A stretch of DNA of 64,000 bases from Chitinimonas taiwanensis DSM 18899 (GCF_900119825.1 NZ_FPKR01000005.1:1-64000), one strand, 5' to 3'; positions 1 to 7,185 are shown, counted from the stretch's first letter. Made by a program: numbers and translations. The notes: generated by a model from the sequence alone, not told the origin.

Positions 1-2
1 TT

Positions 3-767
3 CCCGGCTCTGAACGCTTTTGCACTTTGAATCCAACTAGCGCCAGCTGCCGCCCTGGCAATGCCGATTTCTGCAAGGCGAATAGCGATCACGCCAGTTG
101 CCAAAAGGGCAGCAAGGAATACTGCGCAACCCATCCAGGCGACCAGGAATGTGCAACCAAGCAAGCTGAGGAATGCGCCAATAATTCCGCCATCCAGAAT
201 ACCGACGCTTGTAAGAAAGCCGAGCAGTGCGCCAAGCAGCCAAACGACCCGGCATGCAAGGCAAGCGACGGCAACACCAATCAGGCCCAATCTGACTACT
301 GCAAGCAATTCCCTAATGACTCCAAGTGTGTAGCTGGTTCCTTTGCCGGTAATTGCCAATCTGGATTTGTCTGCAAGGGTGATGCCGTCCAGTGCGCCAT
401 TGCCAAAGAGCTTCACCGCCAAGGCTGCGCAGAAAACCCTACGGCGGATGACTACGAGATGCCGAGCAAGTGGGCCGACATCGTTAGCAAGGATGGGGTA
501 GAGGGTTCCGCTATTGCTGGTCGTGAGCAATCAACCGACCTGGGCAGCGCCGTCAAGATTGCCGATGTAAGTGGCGTTGGCTCTACCTGCGCCGTGCGGG
601 ATGTGTCCATACCCATACCTTCCATCGGAGGCATCAACCTCGGCAGCGTCACATTCCCCACCAGCATCATCTGCACCCACGGTGGGGCTATTCGCGCCCT
701 CATGCTTTTCATCAGCGCGATTTCCTGCATGTGGCTCATTTTCACCTTTGCCGTGAAGGGCGATTGA
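3..767 (+). CDS. TspB-like / pIII-like phage adsorption protein, 5' truncated by window edge
   Basis: The frame is open from the first bases of the window, so the true start lies upstream; the TTG at 27 is only an internal codon. The visible part is very rich in cysteine in short repeated patterns (C-x3-6-C with Asn, Asp, Pro and Lys between). It ends in a conserved-looking segment with Ile/Pro repeats and one C-terminal membrane helix (last ~28 residues, ending in AVKGD). This layout is that of the minor coat/adsorption protein of inoviruses, the family that includes neisserial TspB (established knowledge). The membrane anchor would hold it in the inner membrane until virion assembly. It lies immediately before the DUF2523 gene, as in other inoviruses. 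Confidence 0.75.
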   Translation, partial: PGSERFCTLNPTSASCRPGNADFCKANSDHASCQKGSKEYCATHPGDQECATKQAEECANNSAIQNTDACKKAEQCAKQPNDPACKASDGNTNQAQSDYCKQFPNDSKCVAGSFAGNCQSGFVCKGDAVQCAIAKELHRQGCAENPTADDYEMPSKWADIVSKDGVEGSAIAGREQSTDLGSAVKIADVSGVGSTCAVRDVSIPIPSIGGINLGSVTFPTSIICTHGGAIRALMLFISAISCMWLIFTFAVKGD

Positions 768-768
768 C

Positions 769-1077
769 ATGATTCAAGCACTCTTAGCCCCGCTCGCAGC
801 ACATGTCGCTACGGGCCTAACTGCCGCCGTCGCCACCATGGCCGGCCGCGCCTTAATCGCCCTGGGTGTCGGTGTGGTCTCGTATACCGGCATCGAGATC
901 ATGCTCAGCCAAACAGAAACCTACGTGTATGCCCAGCTGGCTGGCATCCCTGCCGAAACAATGGCCATCCTGTCTTACCTGGGCGTCACCGCAGCCATTC
1001 AGATGCATTTCTCTGCAGTGGCCGGCATCGCAGGCGTGCGCCTGGCTCGCAAGTCGTTCGGAGTCCTGAGCAAATGA
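769..1077 (+). CDS. DUF2523 family phage membrane protein (pVI-like)
   Basis: This 102-residue, strongly hydrophobic protein has membrane segments near residues 10-45 and 60-95. It starts one base after the adsorption-protein stop and its TGA overlaps the Zot start (ATGA at 1074-1077), so the three genes are translationally coupled. DUF2523 proteins sit between the adsorption protein and Zot in many inovirus genomes and are thought to correspond to the minor end-cap protein pVI of M13-type phages. The identification rests on length, hydrophobicity and position. No enzymatic role is expected. Confidence 0.75.
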   Translation: MIQALLAPLAAHVATGLTAAVATMAGRALIALGVGVVSYTGIEIMLSQTETYVYAQLAGIPAETMAILSYLGVTAAIQMHFSAVAGIAGVRLARKSFGVLSK

Positions 1078-2165
1078 CCAGCGTGACATCGGTAGCAGTC
1101 GTACACCTGGTGAGCGGCAAGCAGCGCAACGGCAAGTCGCTTTACATGGTCCAGAAGATTCGTGACATGGCCGCCAAGCTCAAGCCGGATCAGGTGATCT
1201 ACGTGCATGGCTTCCCCGATCTCAAGATCGAGGGAACGGCCTGCATGCTGAACTACAAGGAGTGGCACCTCCTGCCGTACGGCTCCATCATGGTCTTCGA
1301 TGAAGCTTGGGAGCTGTTCCCGCGCTTATCCAGCGCAGCCGTGCTGCCAGACCATTACACGGCCTTTGCCACGCTTGGCCATCGTGGCCATATCGCCTAC
1401 CTGGTCACCCAAGACCCCGGCCAGCTGCACAAGGACGTGCGCTATCTGATCGGCACGCATACCCACGTCGAACGGCTATCCGGTGCGGAAGCTGCCACGC
1501 TGTTTTACTGGCAGGGTAAGTGCGTTGTGGATCCGGACAGCAAGCGCAACCGGCAGTCTTCTCACGCCACATACTGGGCTTACCCGAAGGACTGTTACGC
1601 GCTCTACAAGTCCAGTGAAGAACATACGGTTAAGTTCGAACTTCCTTCCCTGGTGAAGCAGAAGCTTGGCGTGATCGTCTTCTCGGCGCTGATCATCGCT
1701 GGCGGTATCGGCTACGTCATTCACAGCGTGGGGCGCGTCAAATCCGATGGTCAGGCGAAAGAGCAGGCCGCCGAGGTGAAGCCGGCTGCCGACGCACCAA
1801 GCCGGCCTGCTGGTGCGCAAGTCGCCGCACCGGGTGCAACGCCAGGCGCAACACCGGGCGCAACTGAACTCAGCTACCTCGACGCCCGCATACCACGCAT
1901 AACCGGCCTGCCGCACACCGCGCCAGCCTACGACGGCATAACCGCACCCACGCAAGCGCCCAAGCCCGCCGCCTGCATTCAGGGCGTCGGCAAGGCCGCT
2001 AGCTGCTCTTGCTACACCCAGCAGGGCACCAAGATGGTCGGCATGCCGCAAGACCTTTGCCGCAGCATCGTCGAGAACGGTTGGTTTGATGACTCGGCAC
2101 CACTAAACGGCCCGATACAGGCGAACGGGCCGGTTCAAGCCCCGTTGCCAGCCTCTCGCGGATAG
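1074..2165 (+). CDS. zot: Zot (zonular occludens toxin) family phage assembly ATPase
   Basis: This is the inovirus pI/Zot morphogenesis ATPase that drives extrusion of the virion through the envelope. A Walker A motif (GKQRNGKS) is at residues 15-22 and a Walker B-like MVFDEA at about 73-78. One membrane helix is near 199-216, followed by a Pro/Ala-rich periplasmic linker with a GATP triplet repeat. The C-terminal cysteine segment (C-S-C-Y, then a further Cys about 15 residues on) is a usual feature of the periplasmic tail. Length (363 aa) is normal. The start is the ATG overlapping the previous stop. In phages the main role is assembly; a toxin role is known only for a few Vibrio homologues and should not be assumed here. 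Confidence 0.92.
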   Translation: MTSVTSVAVVHLVSGKQRNGKSLYMVQKIRDMAAKLKPDQVIYVHGFPDLKIEGTACMLNYKEWHLLPYGSIMVFDEAWELFPRLSSAAVLPDHYTAFATLGHRGHIAYLVTQDPGQLHKDVRYLIGTHTHVERLSGAEAATLFYWQGKCVVDPDSKRNRQSSHATYWAYPKDCYALYKSSEEHTVKFELPSLVKQKLGVIVFSALIIAGGIGYVIHSVGRVKSDGQAKEQAAEVKPAADAPSRPAGAQVAAPGATPGATPGATELSYLDARIPRITGLPHTAPAYDGITAPTQAPKPAACIQGVGKAASCSCYTQQGTKMVGMPQDLCRSIVENGWFDDSAPLNGPIQANGPVQAPLPASRG

Positions 2166-2207
2166 CGTGACTAGTCACGCAATTACGCTATACTGTGACT
2201 AGTCACA
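2165..2207 (+). promoter_or_regulatory. Promoter bracketed by twin palindromic operators
   Basis: The 12-bp palindrome GTGACTAGTCAC occurs twice, at 2167-2178 and 2195-2206. The flanks extend the symmetry to 16 bp (2165-2180) and 14 bp (2194-2207). Centre-to-centre distance is 28 bp. A good -10 box (TATACT, 2189-2194) lies between them, and a -35-like GTGACT (2167-2172, 16-bp spacer) lies inside the first palindrome. A dimeric regulator bound here would cover the promoter of the ribbon-helix-helix gene at 2223. Autorepression by that gene is an inference. Confidence 0.8.
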
Positions 2208-2222
2208 TAAAAGGCGCGCACC

Positions 2223-2522
2223 ATGGCAAAACAAGCCGAAGACCGCAAAACGCTCGAACTGCCCGACCTCCCCAAGCTACCGGGCAAGCGAGGCCCCAAG
2301 CCCCTGGGCGAAAAGCCGATGACGGCGGCCGAGCGCAAGCGCCGCAGTCGCCAGAACCAGCGCCAAGCCGGCTTTACCGGCGGCGCCACCGGCCGCGTAC
2401 CGGCGCAGCTGAACGTCGAGGTCGAAGAGCTGCTGCTTCGCCGCCTGCGGCGGGCAGCTGAGGCCGAGGGCGTGCCGATGCGCCAGGTGCTGGAACGGCT
2501 ACTAGAGCAGCTGCCGGCCTAG
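2223..2522 (+). CDS. Small ribbon-helix-helix-like phage regulator
   Basis: This 99-residue basic protein has a Lys/Arg-rich N-terminal half (residues ~30-50, with an AERKRRSRQ stretch). Its C-terminal half reads as a beta strand followed by two amphipathic helices (about 59-97: LNVEV, then ELLLRRLRRAAEAEG, then a Val/Pro turn and QVLERLLEQL). That is the pattern of Arc/CopG/MetJ-type dimeric repressors. An AAGG ribosome-binding sequence is 8 bases before the ATG. Directly upstream are two identical palindromes flanking a promoter, which makes autoregulation likely. It could control phage gene expression or replication; nothing in the sequence fixes which. The family assignment is by eye. Confidence 0.6.
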   Translation: MAKQAEDRKTLELPDLPKLPGKRGPKPLGEKPMTAAERKRRSRQNQRQAGFTGGATGRVPAQLNVEVEELLLRRLRRAAEAEGVPMRQVLERLLEQLPA

Positions 2523-2583
2523 CGCCGCGAGCCCGTGCCGGAAGGCCGAGGGCAAGCGCCCCGCGCTTGCCTGAGAGGGCGGG
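2521..2583. repeat. Direct repeat, copy 1, with hairpin
   Basis: It matches 2830-2892 with few differences. Inside, GGCAAGCG (2551-2558) pairs perfectly with CGCTTGCC (2564-2571) across the loop CCCCG. It starts at the last base of the regulator's stop codon. Confidence 0.8.
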
Positions 2584-2666
2584 ACGCCCCAGCCGCACGC
2601 CGAACGGACGGCTCCCCAGAGCCGGCCGCGCACCGGCCCGCAGGGCGCCCGAAGGGCAGGGCAGCA

Positions 2667-2683
2667 GCAGGCCGAAGGCCTGC
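2667..2683. repeat. Perfect 7-bp-stem hairpin with GAA loop
   Basis: GCAGGCC and GGCCTGC pair around GAA. There is no T-run after it, so it is unlikely to be an intrinsic terminator; a structure on single-stranded phage DNA is more plausible. Confidence 0.6.
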
Positions 2684-2829
2684 CACAGCTGACCGGCCCA
2701 TGGCGGCCCGCCGGGGCCGTCCACGCGCAGGCCCGGCCCGCCGGAGGCGCGGTGGAGCGCTAGAGTCGCCGGGCTGCGAGCGCTGCCGCCAAGGGCCTAG
2801 CCGCCCGCTCTCGCGCCCACAGACCCGCC

Positions 2830-2892
2830 AGCGCCGCGAGCTCGTGCCGGCAGGCCGAGGGCAAATGCCCCGCATTTGTCCGAGAGAGCGGG
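2830..2892. repeat. Direct repeat, copy 2, with covarying hairpin
   Basis: Second copy of the 63-bp repeat. Its stem GGCAAATG (2860-2867) pairs with CATTTGTC (2873-2880) around the same CCCCG loop. Two stem base pairs differ from copy 1 and both are compensated (G-C to A-T, C-G to T-A). One further change leaves a G-T pair. Confidence 0.8.
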
Positions 2893-3143
2893 CCGAATCG
2901 CTGCCGCTGGTTCGGCCAGCTCCCTGGAGCTGGCCGCGCACCCACTCGGTCGCAGCTGCAAACCCAAACTAGTGCTAAGCCGGTGGACAAGCCGGGGTGC
3001 CAGCCCCCAGTGGGGGCGGTGACCAGTGCCGGATAGCGAAGTCTTCCGGCGCTGGGCAGGCAGCAGCGGGGCAGGGCGTGTCTACGGAGTGCTGGCGCGA
3101 GTGCGATATAGTTCCGCCCTCACAAAACCAAATCCCAGGGGGA

Positions 3144-3494
3144 ATGATGAATACAGAACAATGGCAATCCTCGTCCGGCATTCCGGGCTGGCTCCACTAC
3201 TTGCTGGCATTGGCAGTGATCACTTCCGGCGTTTTTCTCGGCAACCTTCTCCACACGATGTACATAGCCAAGAAGGCTCAAGTTTTGATGGATGAGGCGG
3301 CAGTCGAGATGACAAAGGAGCTTCAGAAGATAAAGCTGCCTGACTACTCGATTCCGGCTGCACCACCCAAGCCCACCCCTAAGATTTCCGGCTGCGGCAA
3401 GAACAGCAAAACTGGCGAATGCCAGTGCTTTGATGAGCGCGGCTTTGTCGTGCCGGAAGTTCCTGCCCAGATTTGTTACCTGCACGCCGAATAG
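3144..3494 (+). CDS. Small phage membrane protein with Zot-like cysteine tail
   Basis: The frame is open from 2997, but the start is set at the ATG at 3144 (another ATG follows at 3147), just after a GGGGG ribosome-binding sequence. The 116-residue product has one membrane helix (about 18-38), a charged helix, a Pro-rich linker (about 72-83) and a C-terminal tail with C-G-K, C-Q-C-F and a last Cys near the end. The tail resembles the end of this prophage's own Zot (C-x-C-[FY], about five residues, Pro/Val, Cys). It might partner Zot, replace its tail or act in superinfection immunity; none of these is shown. Codon use is less GC-extreme than the preceding block, supporting a real gene. Confidence 0.6.
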   Translation: MMNTEQWQSSSGIPGWLHYLLALAVITSGVFLGNLLHTMYIAKKAQVLMDEAAVEMTKELQKIKLPDYSIPAAPPKPTPKISGCGKNSKTGECQCFDERGFVVPEVPAQICYLHAE

Positions 3495-3496
3495 TC

Positions 3497-3970
3497 CTAG
3501 CTGCTTCGTCGCGTCGGGCCGTCGAACATGGAGCGCAGCAAGATCCCGTGCCGCGCCTCCAGTTCGCACTGCCGCTTGTAGAAGTCGCGCTCCCGCATTA
3601 GGCGCTCGATCAGCTCCGCCTGACGCTCGGCCAGCGATGATGCGCGCCAGTACTCGGGCAGCCGGTACACATCGTCGAACGTAATGCCGCCGCGATGCTC
3701 GATACCCGGCCCGGTGAACCGATGGCCATCCAGCACGCGCCAGCCGGCAAACTGCCCGGCCGTGCCAGGCAACATGCACACCACCTGCATCGCCAGCAGC
3801 TCGTAAAGCATCACCGGCATTTCATCGGCCCCGGTCAGCCAGTTGCGCATCAGCTCCGTGCGCACGTTGTAGCGCCGCGCAAGCACGTGTGGCTTTTGCT
3901 GTGCGGCCACGCGCCACACATCGCCAGGTGTAACGCCTGGGCTATTCGGCAGCGTCTTTGGTCTGCTCAT
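3497..3970 (-). CDS. XafT/VC1465-like Xer recombination activation factor (DUF3653-type)
   Basis: The ATG at 3970 is preceded by AGGAGG seven bases upstream; a longer version from the TTG at 3991 is less likely. The 157-residue protein has a helix-turn-helix-like N-terminal half (LARRYNVRTELMRNWLTG region, residues ~31-48). A later segment with F-A-G-W-R-V-x-D-G resembles DUF3653, followed by a charged C-terminal helix. In TLCphi of Vibrio cholerae, XafT of this type lets XerD start dif recombination without FtsK (established knowledge). Location supports the call: minus strand, last gene of the prophage, start about 150 bp from the dif site. The family match is from memory of motifs and is the main uncertainty; otherwise it is an HTH phage regulator. 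Confidence 0.6.
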   Translation of the reverse strand: MSRPKTLPNSPGVTPGDVWRVAAQQKPHVLARRYNVRTELMRNWLTGADEMPVMLYELLAMQVVCMLPGTAGQFAGWRVLDGHRFTGPGIEHRGGITFDDVYRLPEYWRASSLAERQAELIERLMRERDFYKRQCELEARHGILLRSMFDGPTRRSS

Positions 3971-3989
3971 GATTTTTCCTCCTGACAAC

Positions 3990-4017
3990 AAAAAAGCCCG
4001 CCAAGGTTTGGCGGGCC
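3990..4017 (-). terminator. Intrinsic terminator just upstream of the XafT-like gene
   Basis: On the minus strand GCCCGCCAA and its perfect partner TTGGCGGGC form a 9-bp stem, followed by six T residues. It ends about 7 bases before the Shine-Dalgarno sequence of the XafT-like gene. It would stop transcription entering from the dif side, or act as an attenuator in that gene's leader. Confidence 0.85.
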
Positions 4018-4122
4018 GGAGAGAGTAGAAGCAAGCGCTTATGCAGTGCGCATAGTTGCAGCGAACGTGCGGATATAATTTATCAACTGCTGGTAACGTC
4101 TACGAATTGCGCGACGTACACG

Positions 4123-4150
4123 ACTTGACATAATAAACATTATGCGAAAA
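4123..4150 (-). other. dif: dif site (XerC/XerD recombination site), right prophage junction
   Basis: Read on the minus strand: left arm TTTTCGCATAA, six-base centre TGTTTA, right arm TTATGTCAAGT. Against E. coli dif I count 8/11, 5/6 and 9/11 matches, 22 of 28 in all, with the inner palindrome CATAA...TTATG intact. By analogy the left arm binds XerC and the right arm XerD. The site lies exactly where phage genes end and the T6SS island begins. It is therefore one junction of the integrated phage and, being dif, marks the chromosome terminus. Confidence 0.88.
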
Positions 4151-4184
4151 TATAAATGCCAATGAGAGTGGTGGTGGCAAGCAC

Positions 4185-5255
4185 TCAGACAACCTTCGAT
4201 TTACCTTGCTGGCGTGCCAACTTGGCAGCCTTGCGTTGCCGGGTCCAGTTGCTGCGTTTGCCGTACTGCAGCACCTTGATCTCTTCCACACTCAGCGGCG
4301 CGCCTACCGATTCCTGTATCTGGCGCGGCCAGCGTGGTTCCGCTTTGGCGAATTGACCGACATAACGCAACAGCCCTGCTATCACGCTGGCGGGCAGCAG
4401 CGTCATGGTGAGCAAGCCAAAGGGAATGGTCAGAAACCAGGCACCGTTAAAGCTCTCGCCAGTCCAGTTTTCCTTGGCACCCGGACCCAGCAAGGGTTGC
4501 ATCCAGGTGATGGCCGCCCAGAGCGATTCGCGGCTGTTGTCCAGAAACAGCGAGTCGCCCGACGCAATCGGTGGGCCGTCCTGCTGCATATAGCGGCGAA
4601 TATGTTCCCAGCGCGCAACGATCATCGCGCCGCCATCGTAAGCGCTGGTAGTGCCCACACCGAAACGCATCAGCGCCGTCTGGCTGCTCGGCGCATCGGT
4701 CACGGCCAGATTCAGGCCGTACTCCTGACGCGGCAAGCCACCTACCCCGCCGGCCACCCGGATGCCGATCACCTCACCACGGATGCAGTCCCAGTCATAA
4801 CTGCTCACCCGGTAGGCCACCTTGCCCCAAAGCTTGAGCCAGTGCAGCCCTGGGCCACTTTTCTCACTGAAGACATGGACTTTGCGGTTGGCGCGGTCAA
4901 ACAGGACTGGGCGATAACGGAAGCCGACAAGATCGACGCGAAGTAGAAACCAACACCAAATCAACAGTAGCGCAGCGGCAGCAACTCCCCAGTCGAGCTC
5001 TATAAGCAGCGCGGTGTGGAGCATAAATAGACTGCCTGCCAATAACATCGCCCCCAGGACCAGCGCGTAGCCATGCATGGCTGCTACATGATCAATGAAT
5101 TCAATGCCATGTGGATAGACCTTGCAGATGGCACCACCTGCGTGCGGGCGATCCGCCGCCTGCTTATTGATCGGGGGGAGTAAATGATGCGGGAAGAAGT
5201 TGGGCGGGGTGAGCTGCGCCACCGGCTCCTGCGGCGCGGTCAGTCTTCCAGTCAT
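4185..5255 (-). CDS. DUF6708-type membrane protein, T6SS-associated (array copy 1)
   Basis: This 356-residue protein has paired membrane helices at about 62-105 and another pair near 275-310. It shares with the three other copies a central soluble domain ending in W-E-H-I-R-R-Y-M and a following Pro. The segment G-V-G-T-T-S-A-Y-D-G-G is identical in the copy at 5268, so these two are the closest pair. It is the last gene of the minus-strand T6SS island and ends 35 bp from dif. Proteins of this family are found in T6SS effector loci; I infer an immunity role against a membrane-active toxin because the VasX-like toxin heads the array. A role as effector accessory protein cannot be excluded. Confidence 0.6.
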   Translation of the reverse strand: MTGRLTAPQEPVAQLTPPNFFPHHLLPPINKQAADRPHAGGAICKVYPHGIEFIDHVAAMHGYALVLGAMLLAGSLFMLHTALLIELDWGVAAAALLLIWCWFLLRVDLVGFRYRPVLFDRANRKVHVFSEKSGPGLHWLKLWGKVAYRVSSYDWDCIRGEVIGIRVAGGVGGLPRQEYGLNLAVTDAPSSQTALMRFGVGTTSAYDGGAMIVARWEHIRRYMQQDGPPIASGDSLFLDNSRESLWAAITWMQPLLGPGAKENWTGESFNGAWFLTIPFGLLTMTLLPASVIAGLLRYVGQFAKAEPRWPRQIQESVGAPLSVEEIKVLQYGKRSNWTRQRKAAKLARQQGKSKVV

Positions 5256-5267
5256 GCGATGTGGCTT

Positions 5268-6398
5268 TTACTCAATGCGCGGTGTTTCCTTGGATAACCC
5301 CTTGGATTTACGTCGCTTACCCGCCTGCACCTGCTTGCGGGGGCCGGGTATCACATGGGTCAATTGCTCGATTTCTTCGCGACTGAGGGGTTCGCCGCCG
5401 ATGCTGGCCAGAATGCTGTCTGGCCACTTGGGTTCCACCTTCAGCACATAGCTCAGCCAGCGCATCAGGCCCGCGAACATCGTGTATGGCAATAGCGGCA
5501 AGATCCAGACGCCTGCAAGGTAGATATACCACTTACCGCTCTTCCAGTACTCGCCCGAACCTGGACCGAGCAAGGGTTGCAAGGAGAATAGCGCCTCCCA
5601 GAACGTGACACCCCAGTCCGCGAAGAGCTTGTCACCCGGCTGCATCAGCGGGGCTTCGCGGCGCATAAAGCGGCGTATATGTTCCCAGCGCCCCAGCATG
5701 GCCCGGCCACCGTCATAGGCACTGGTCGTGCCCACCCCAAAGCGCGCTTTCACCAAATGGCTGCCCGGCGTTTCGGTAATGGCAAACACCAAGCCAGTTT
5801 CCGCCCGTATGCCATTGCCCGACTCCACCATGACCTGCGCGATCTCGGCACGCACGCAATCCCAGTCATAGGTGTGGATCACATATTTATGCCCACCCCA
5901 TAGCTTCCAGAACGCGAGGACGTCGAAACCCACTTCCTCGAACACATGGACCTTACCTGCGCCACGGTTGAGTAAGACGGGCGTGTAGCGAAAGCCGTTG
6001 AAATCGATTCGCATCATCGTCCAACTGACCAGGCAAAGAAAACAACACGCAAATGCAAACAATACGGAAGGACTGGAGAAAATAGCGTCGTATGCTAGAG
6101 CTAGAAACAAAAGGAAGGTGAGAGCCCCAATCGTGGACAAATATCCACGCATGGCATCCAACTGCCCGCCAAATGCAATGGCATCCGGATAGACCTGCAC
6201 AACCGAGTCCGCGGTACTCGGTACGGCGCCAACCGGCGTATCAGCAGGCGGTAGCAGGGTAGAAGAATGGTCAGGTTGCGGGTCGAGCCGGAACGGAACC
6301 TCGCCTGTTACCACCTGCCGAGCGTTTGCTAAGGGATTCACCACGCGCCGTGCTGCCGCATTCAATACTTGTAAACCCAGCGCGCATGCGGGTGACAT
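5268..6398 (-). CDS. DUF6708-type membrane protein, T6SS-associated (array copy 2)
   Basis: Close relative of the copy at 4185: same order of two N-terminal helices (about residues 85-125), soluble domain with Y-D-W-D-C and G-V-G-T-T-S-A-Y-D-G-G, the W-E-H-I-R-R-F-M motif, then one or two helices and a basic C-terminus. The start is uncertain. The ATG at 6398 overlaps the preceding gene by 37 bases; a TTG at 6365 would overlap its stop codon exactly and has comparable support. Inferred function is the same as copy 1: a candidate immunity protein of an effector locus. The two close copies in tandem point to local duplication. Confidence 0.58.
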   Translation of the reverse strand: MSPACALGLQVLNAAARRVVNPLANARQVVTGEVPFRLDPQPDHSSTLLPPADTPVGAVPSTADSVVQVYPDAIAFGGQLDAMRGYLSTIGALTFLLFLALAYDAIFSSPSVLFAFACCFLCLVSWTMMRIDFNGFRYTPVLLNRGAGKVHVFEEVGFDVLAFWKLWGGHKYVIHTYDWDCVRAEIAQVMVESGNGIRAETGLVFAITETPGSHLVKARFGVGTTSAYDGGRAMLGRWEHIRRFMRREAPLMQPGDKLFADWGVTFWEALFSLQPLLGPGSGEYWKSGKWYIYLAGVWILPLLPYTMFAGLMRWLSYVLKVEPKWPDSILASIGGEPLSREEIEQLTHVIPGPRKQVQAGKRRKSKGLSKETPRIE

Positions 6399-7089
6399 TT
6401 AAAACGCTCTTCAACTGTAAATGCCTTACTGGCCTCGCGCAGTCTTTTAGGTAGATCAACATCTTCTGGGTTTTCGAATTCAAGACCACGAAAGATATCG
6501 TTTGAAAGATGGGAAAATTTGGCAAACCGGGACACAACAAACCCAAATACAAGGGAGAGTCCTAGACCAACCACCGGAACAATCAGCGCCCACTTAGTTA
6601 ATGAGGCAGGTAAATCCATTAAGAAAAAATCCATAAAGAAAAAGAACAATGGCGCAATCACCCAGCTAACAAAGAAAACCCATGCTATTGAAAATCGCCA
6701 ATACGCTCGGCTCCCTCGCCCACAGTGCGGATGCATCCAAATAGTCCGATCACTGGGACGAGTAATGGCCAAAACATCAAAGTGCCTGCCCGATCTAACC
6801 CCTAAAGCCTCTACAACATCACCATCAGCAAAATTCACCTCACCGAATTGGCCTCGTACAACTATATCCCCCACTTTGCAAACAAAAAAATCCACACGCT
6901 CCGCAGTATCGCCCGTACTCAGCACAGCACCCGTTGCAGCACCGGCAAGCCCCCCCCCAGGGCAAGACCTGCAGCGGCACCTCCGCCGGCCGCTTTATCC
7001 GCCGCAGTGAAAACAAAGTCCTTTTCTTCTTGCGCGACCTGAAGATCTTCAACCACGCCACGAATGATTTCGAATCTTGCTGATTTCAT
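6362..7089 (-). pseudogene. Effector-like T6SS protein, out of frame at a G9 tract (phase-variable or broken)
   Basis: This is the sister of the intact gene at 7186-7920. Its ATG (7089) and first ~43 codons are nearly identical to the sister and in the same frame. In the coding strand the sister has seven G residues in the glycine-zipper region where this copy has nine (6950-6958 on the plus strand), which moves translation into another frame. After the tract the original frame stays open to 6362 and matches the sister to its last residues (WVYKY), so the damage is confined to the tract. Loss of two bases, or gain of one, would restore a full-length protein. Either a contingency switch or a recent pseudogene; a sequencing error in the homopolymer is also possible. 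Confidence 0.75.
6950..6958. repeat. C9/G9 homopolymer tract inside a coding region
   Basis: Nine consecutive C on the plus strand (nine G in the gene). The sister gene has seven at 7783-7789, at exactly the same distance (130 bases) from its start codon. Confidence 0.9.
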
Positions 7090-7131
7090 GATCAGATCAC
7101 TTCCATTAATGCGGACTCAAAAGACTTTATT
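7089..7131. repeat. Direct repeat upstream of the effector-like pair, copy 1
   Basis: The ~43 bases upstream of each effector-like start codon are nearly identical (here and 7920-7962). The duplicated unit therefore contains the gene and its leader. The copy at 7920 is immediately followed by the vgrG remnant. Confidence 0.75.
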
Positions 7132-7185
7132 TGAAAATCAGGCGAACGCACATTCGTCACTCCAATCCAGAACTGAGGCATCTCT

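Larger units (their letters stand above)
2523..3143. other. GC-rich non-coding block of the prophage (possible replication origin or packaging region)
   Basis: I see no convincing gene in these 620 bases; the open frames on both strands are low-complexity Arg/Pro/Gly/Ala products of high GC. The block holds two copies of a 63-bp repeat, each with an 8-bp-stem hairpin, and another perfect hairpin at 2667-2683 (GCAGGCC, loop GAA, GGCCTGC). Filamentous phages carry their strand origins and packaging hairpin in an intergenic region of about this size, so this is the likely place for them. Which element does what cannot be read from the sequence. Confidence 0.5.
1..4150. mobile_element. Right part of a filamentous (inovirus-type) prophage, bounded by dif
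   Basis: Adsorption protein, DUF2523 protein and Zot occur in the order typical of inovirus genomes. They are followed by a repressor-like gene with operators, a hairpin-rich non-coding block, a small membrane protein and an XafT-like gene. The element stops at a dif-like site 35 bp before the first T6SS-island gene. Replication, ssDNA-binding and major coat genes are not seen and should lie left of the window. Many inoviruses (CTXphi is the best known) integrate at dif using host XerC/XerD; the lack of any integrase gene fits this. The left attachment site is outside the window. Confidence 0.85.

Noticed and set aside
1074-2165. Zot as an enterotoxin
   Set aside because: The gene is in a complete morphogenesis context of a filamentous phage; assembly ATPase is the proper reading.
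2519-2990. Overlapping open frames on both strands in the GC-rich phage block
   Set aside because: Low-complexity Arg/Pro/Gly/Ala products, no start signals, and the block holds structured repeats instead.
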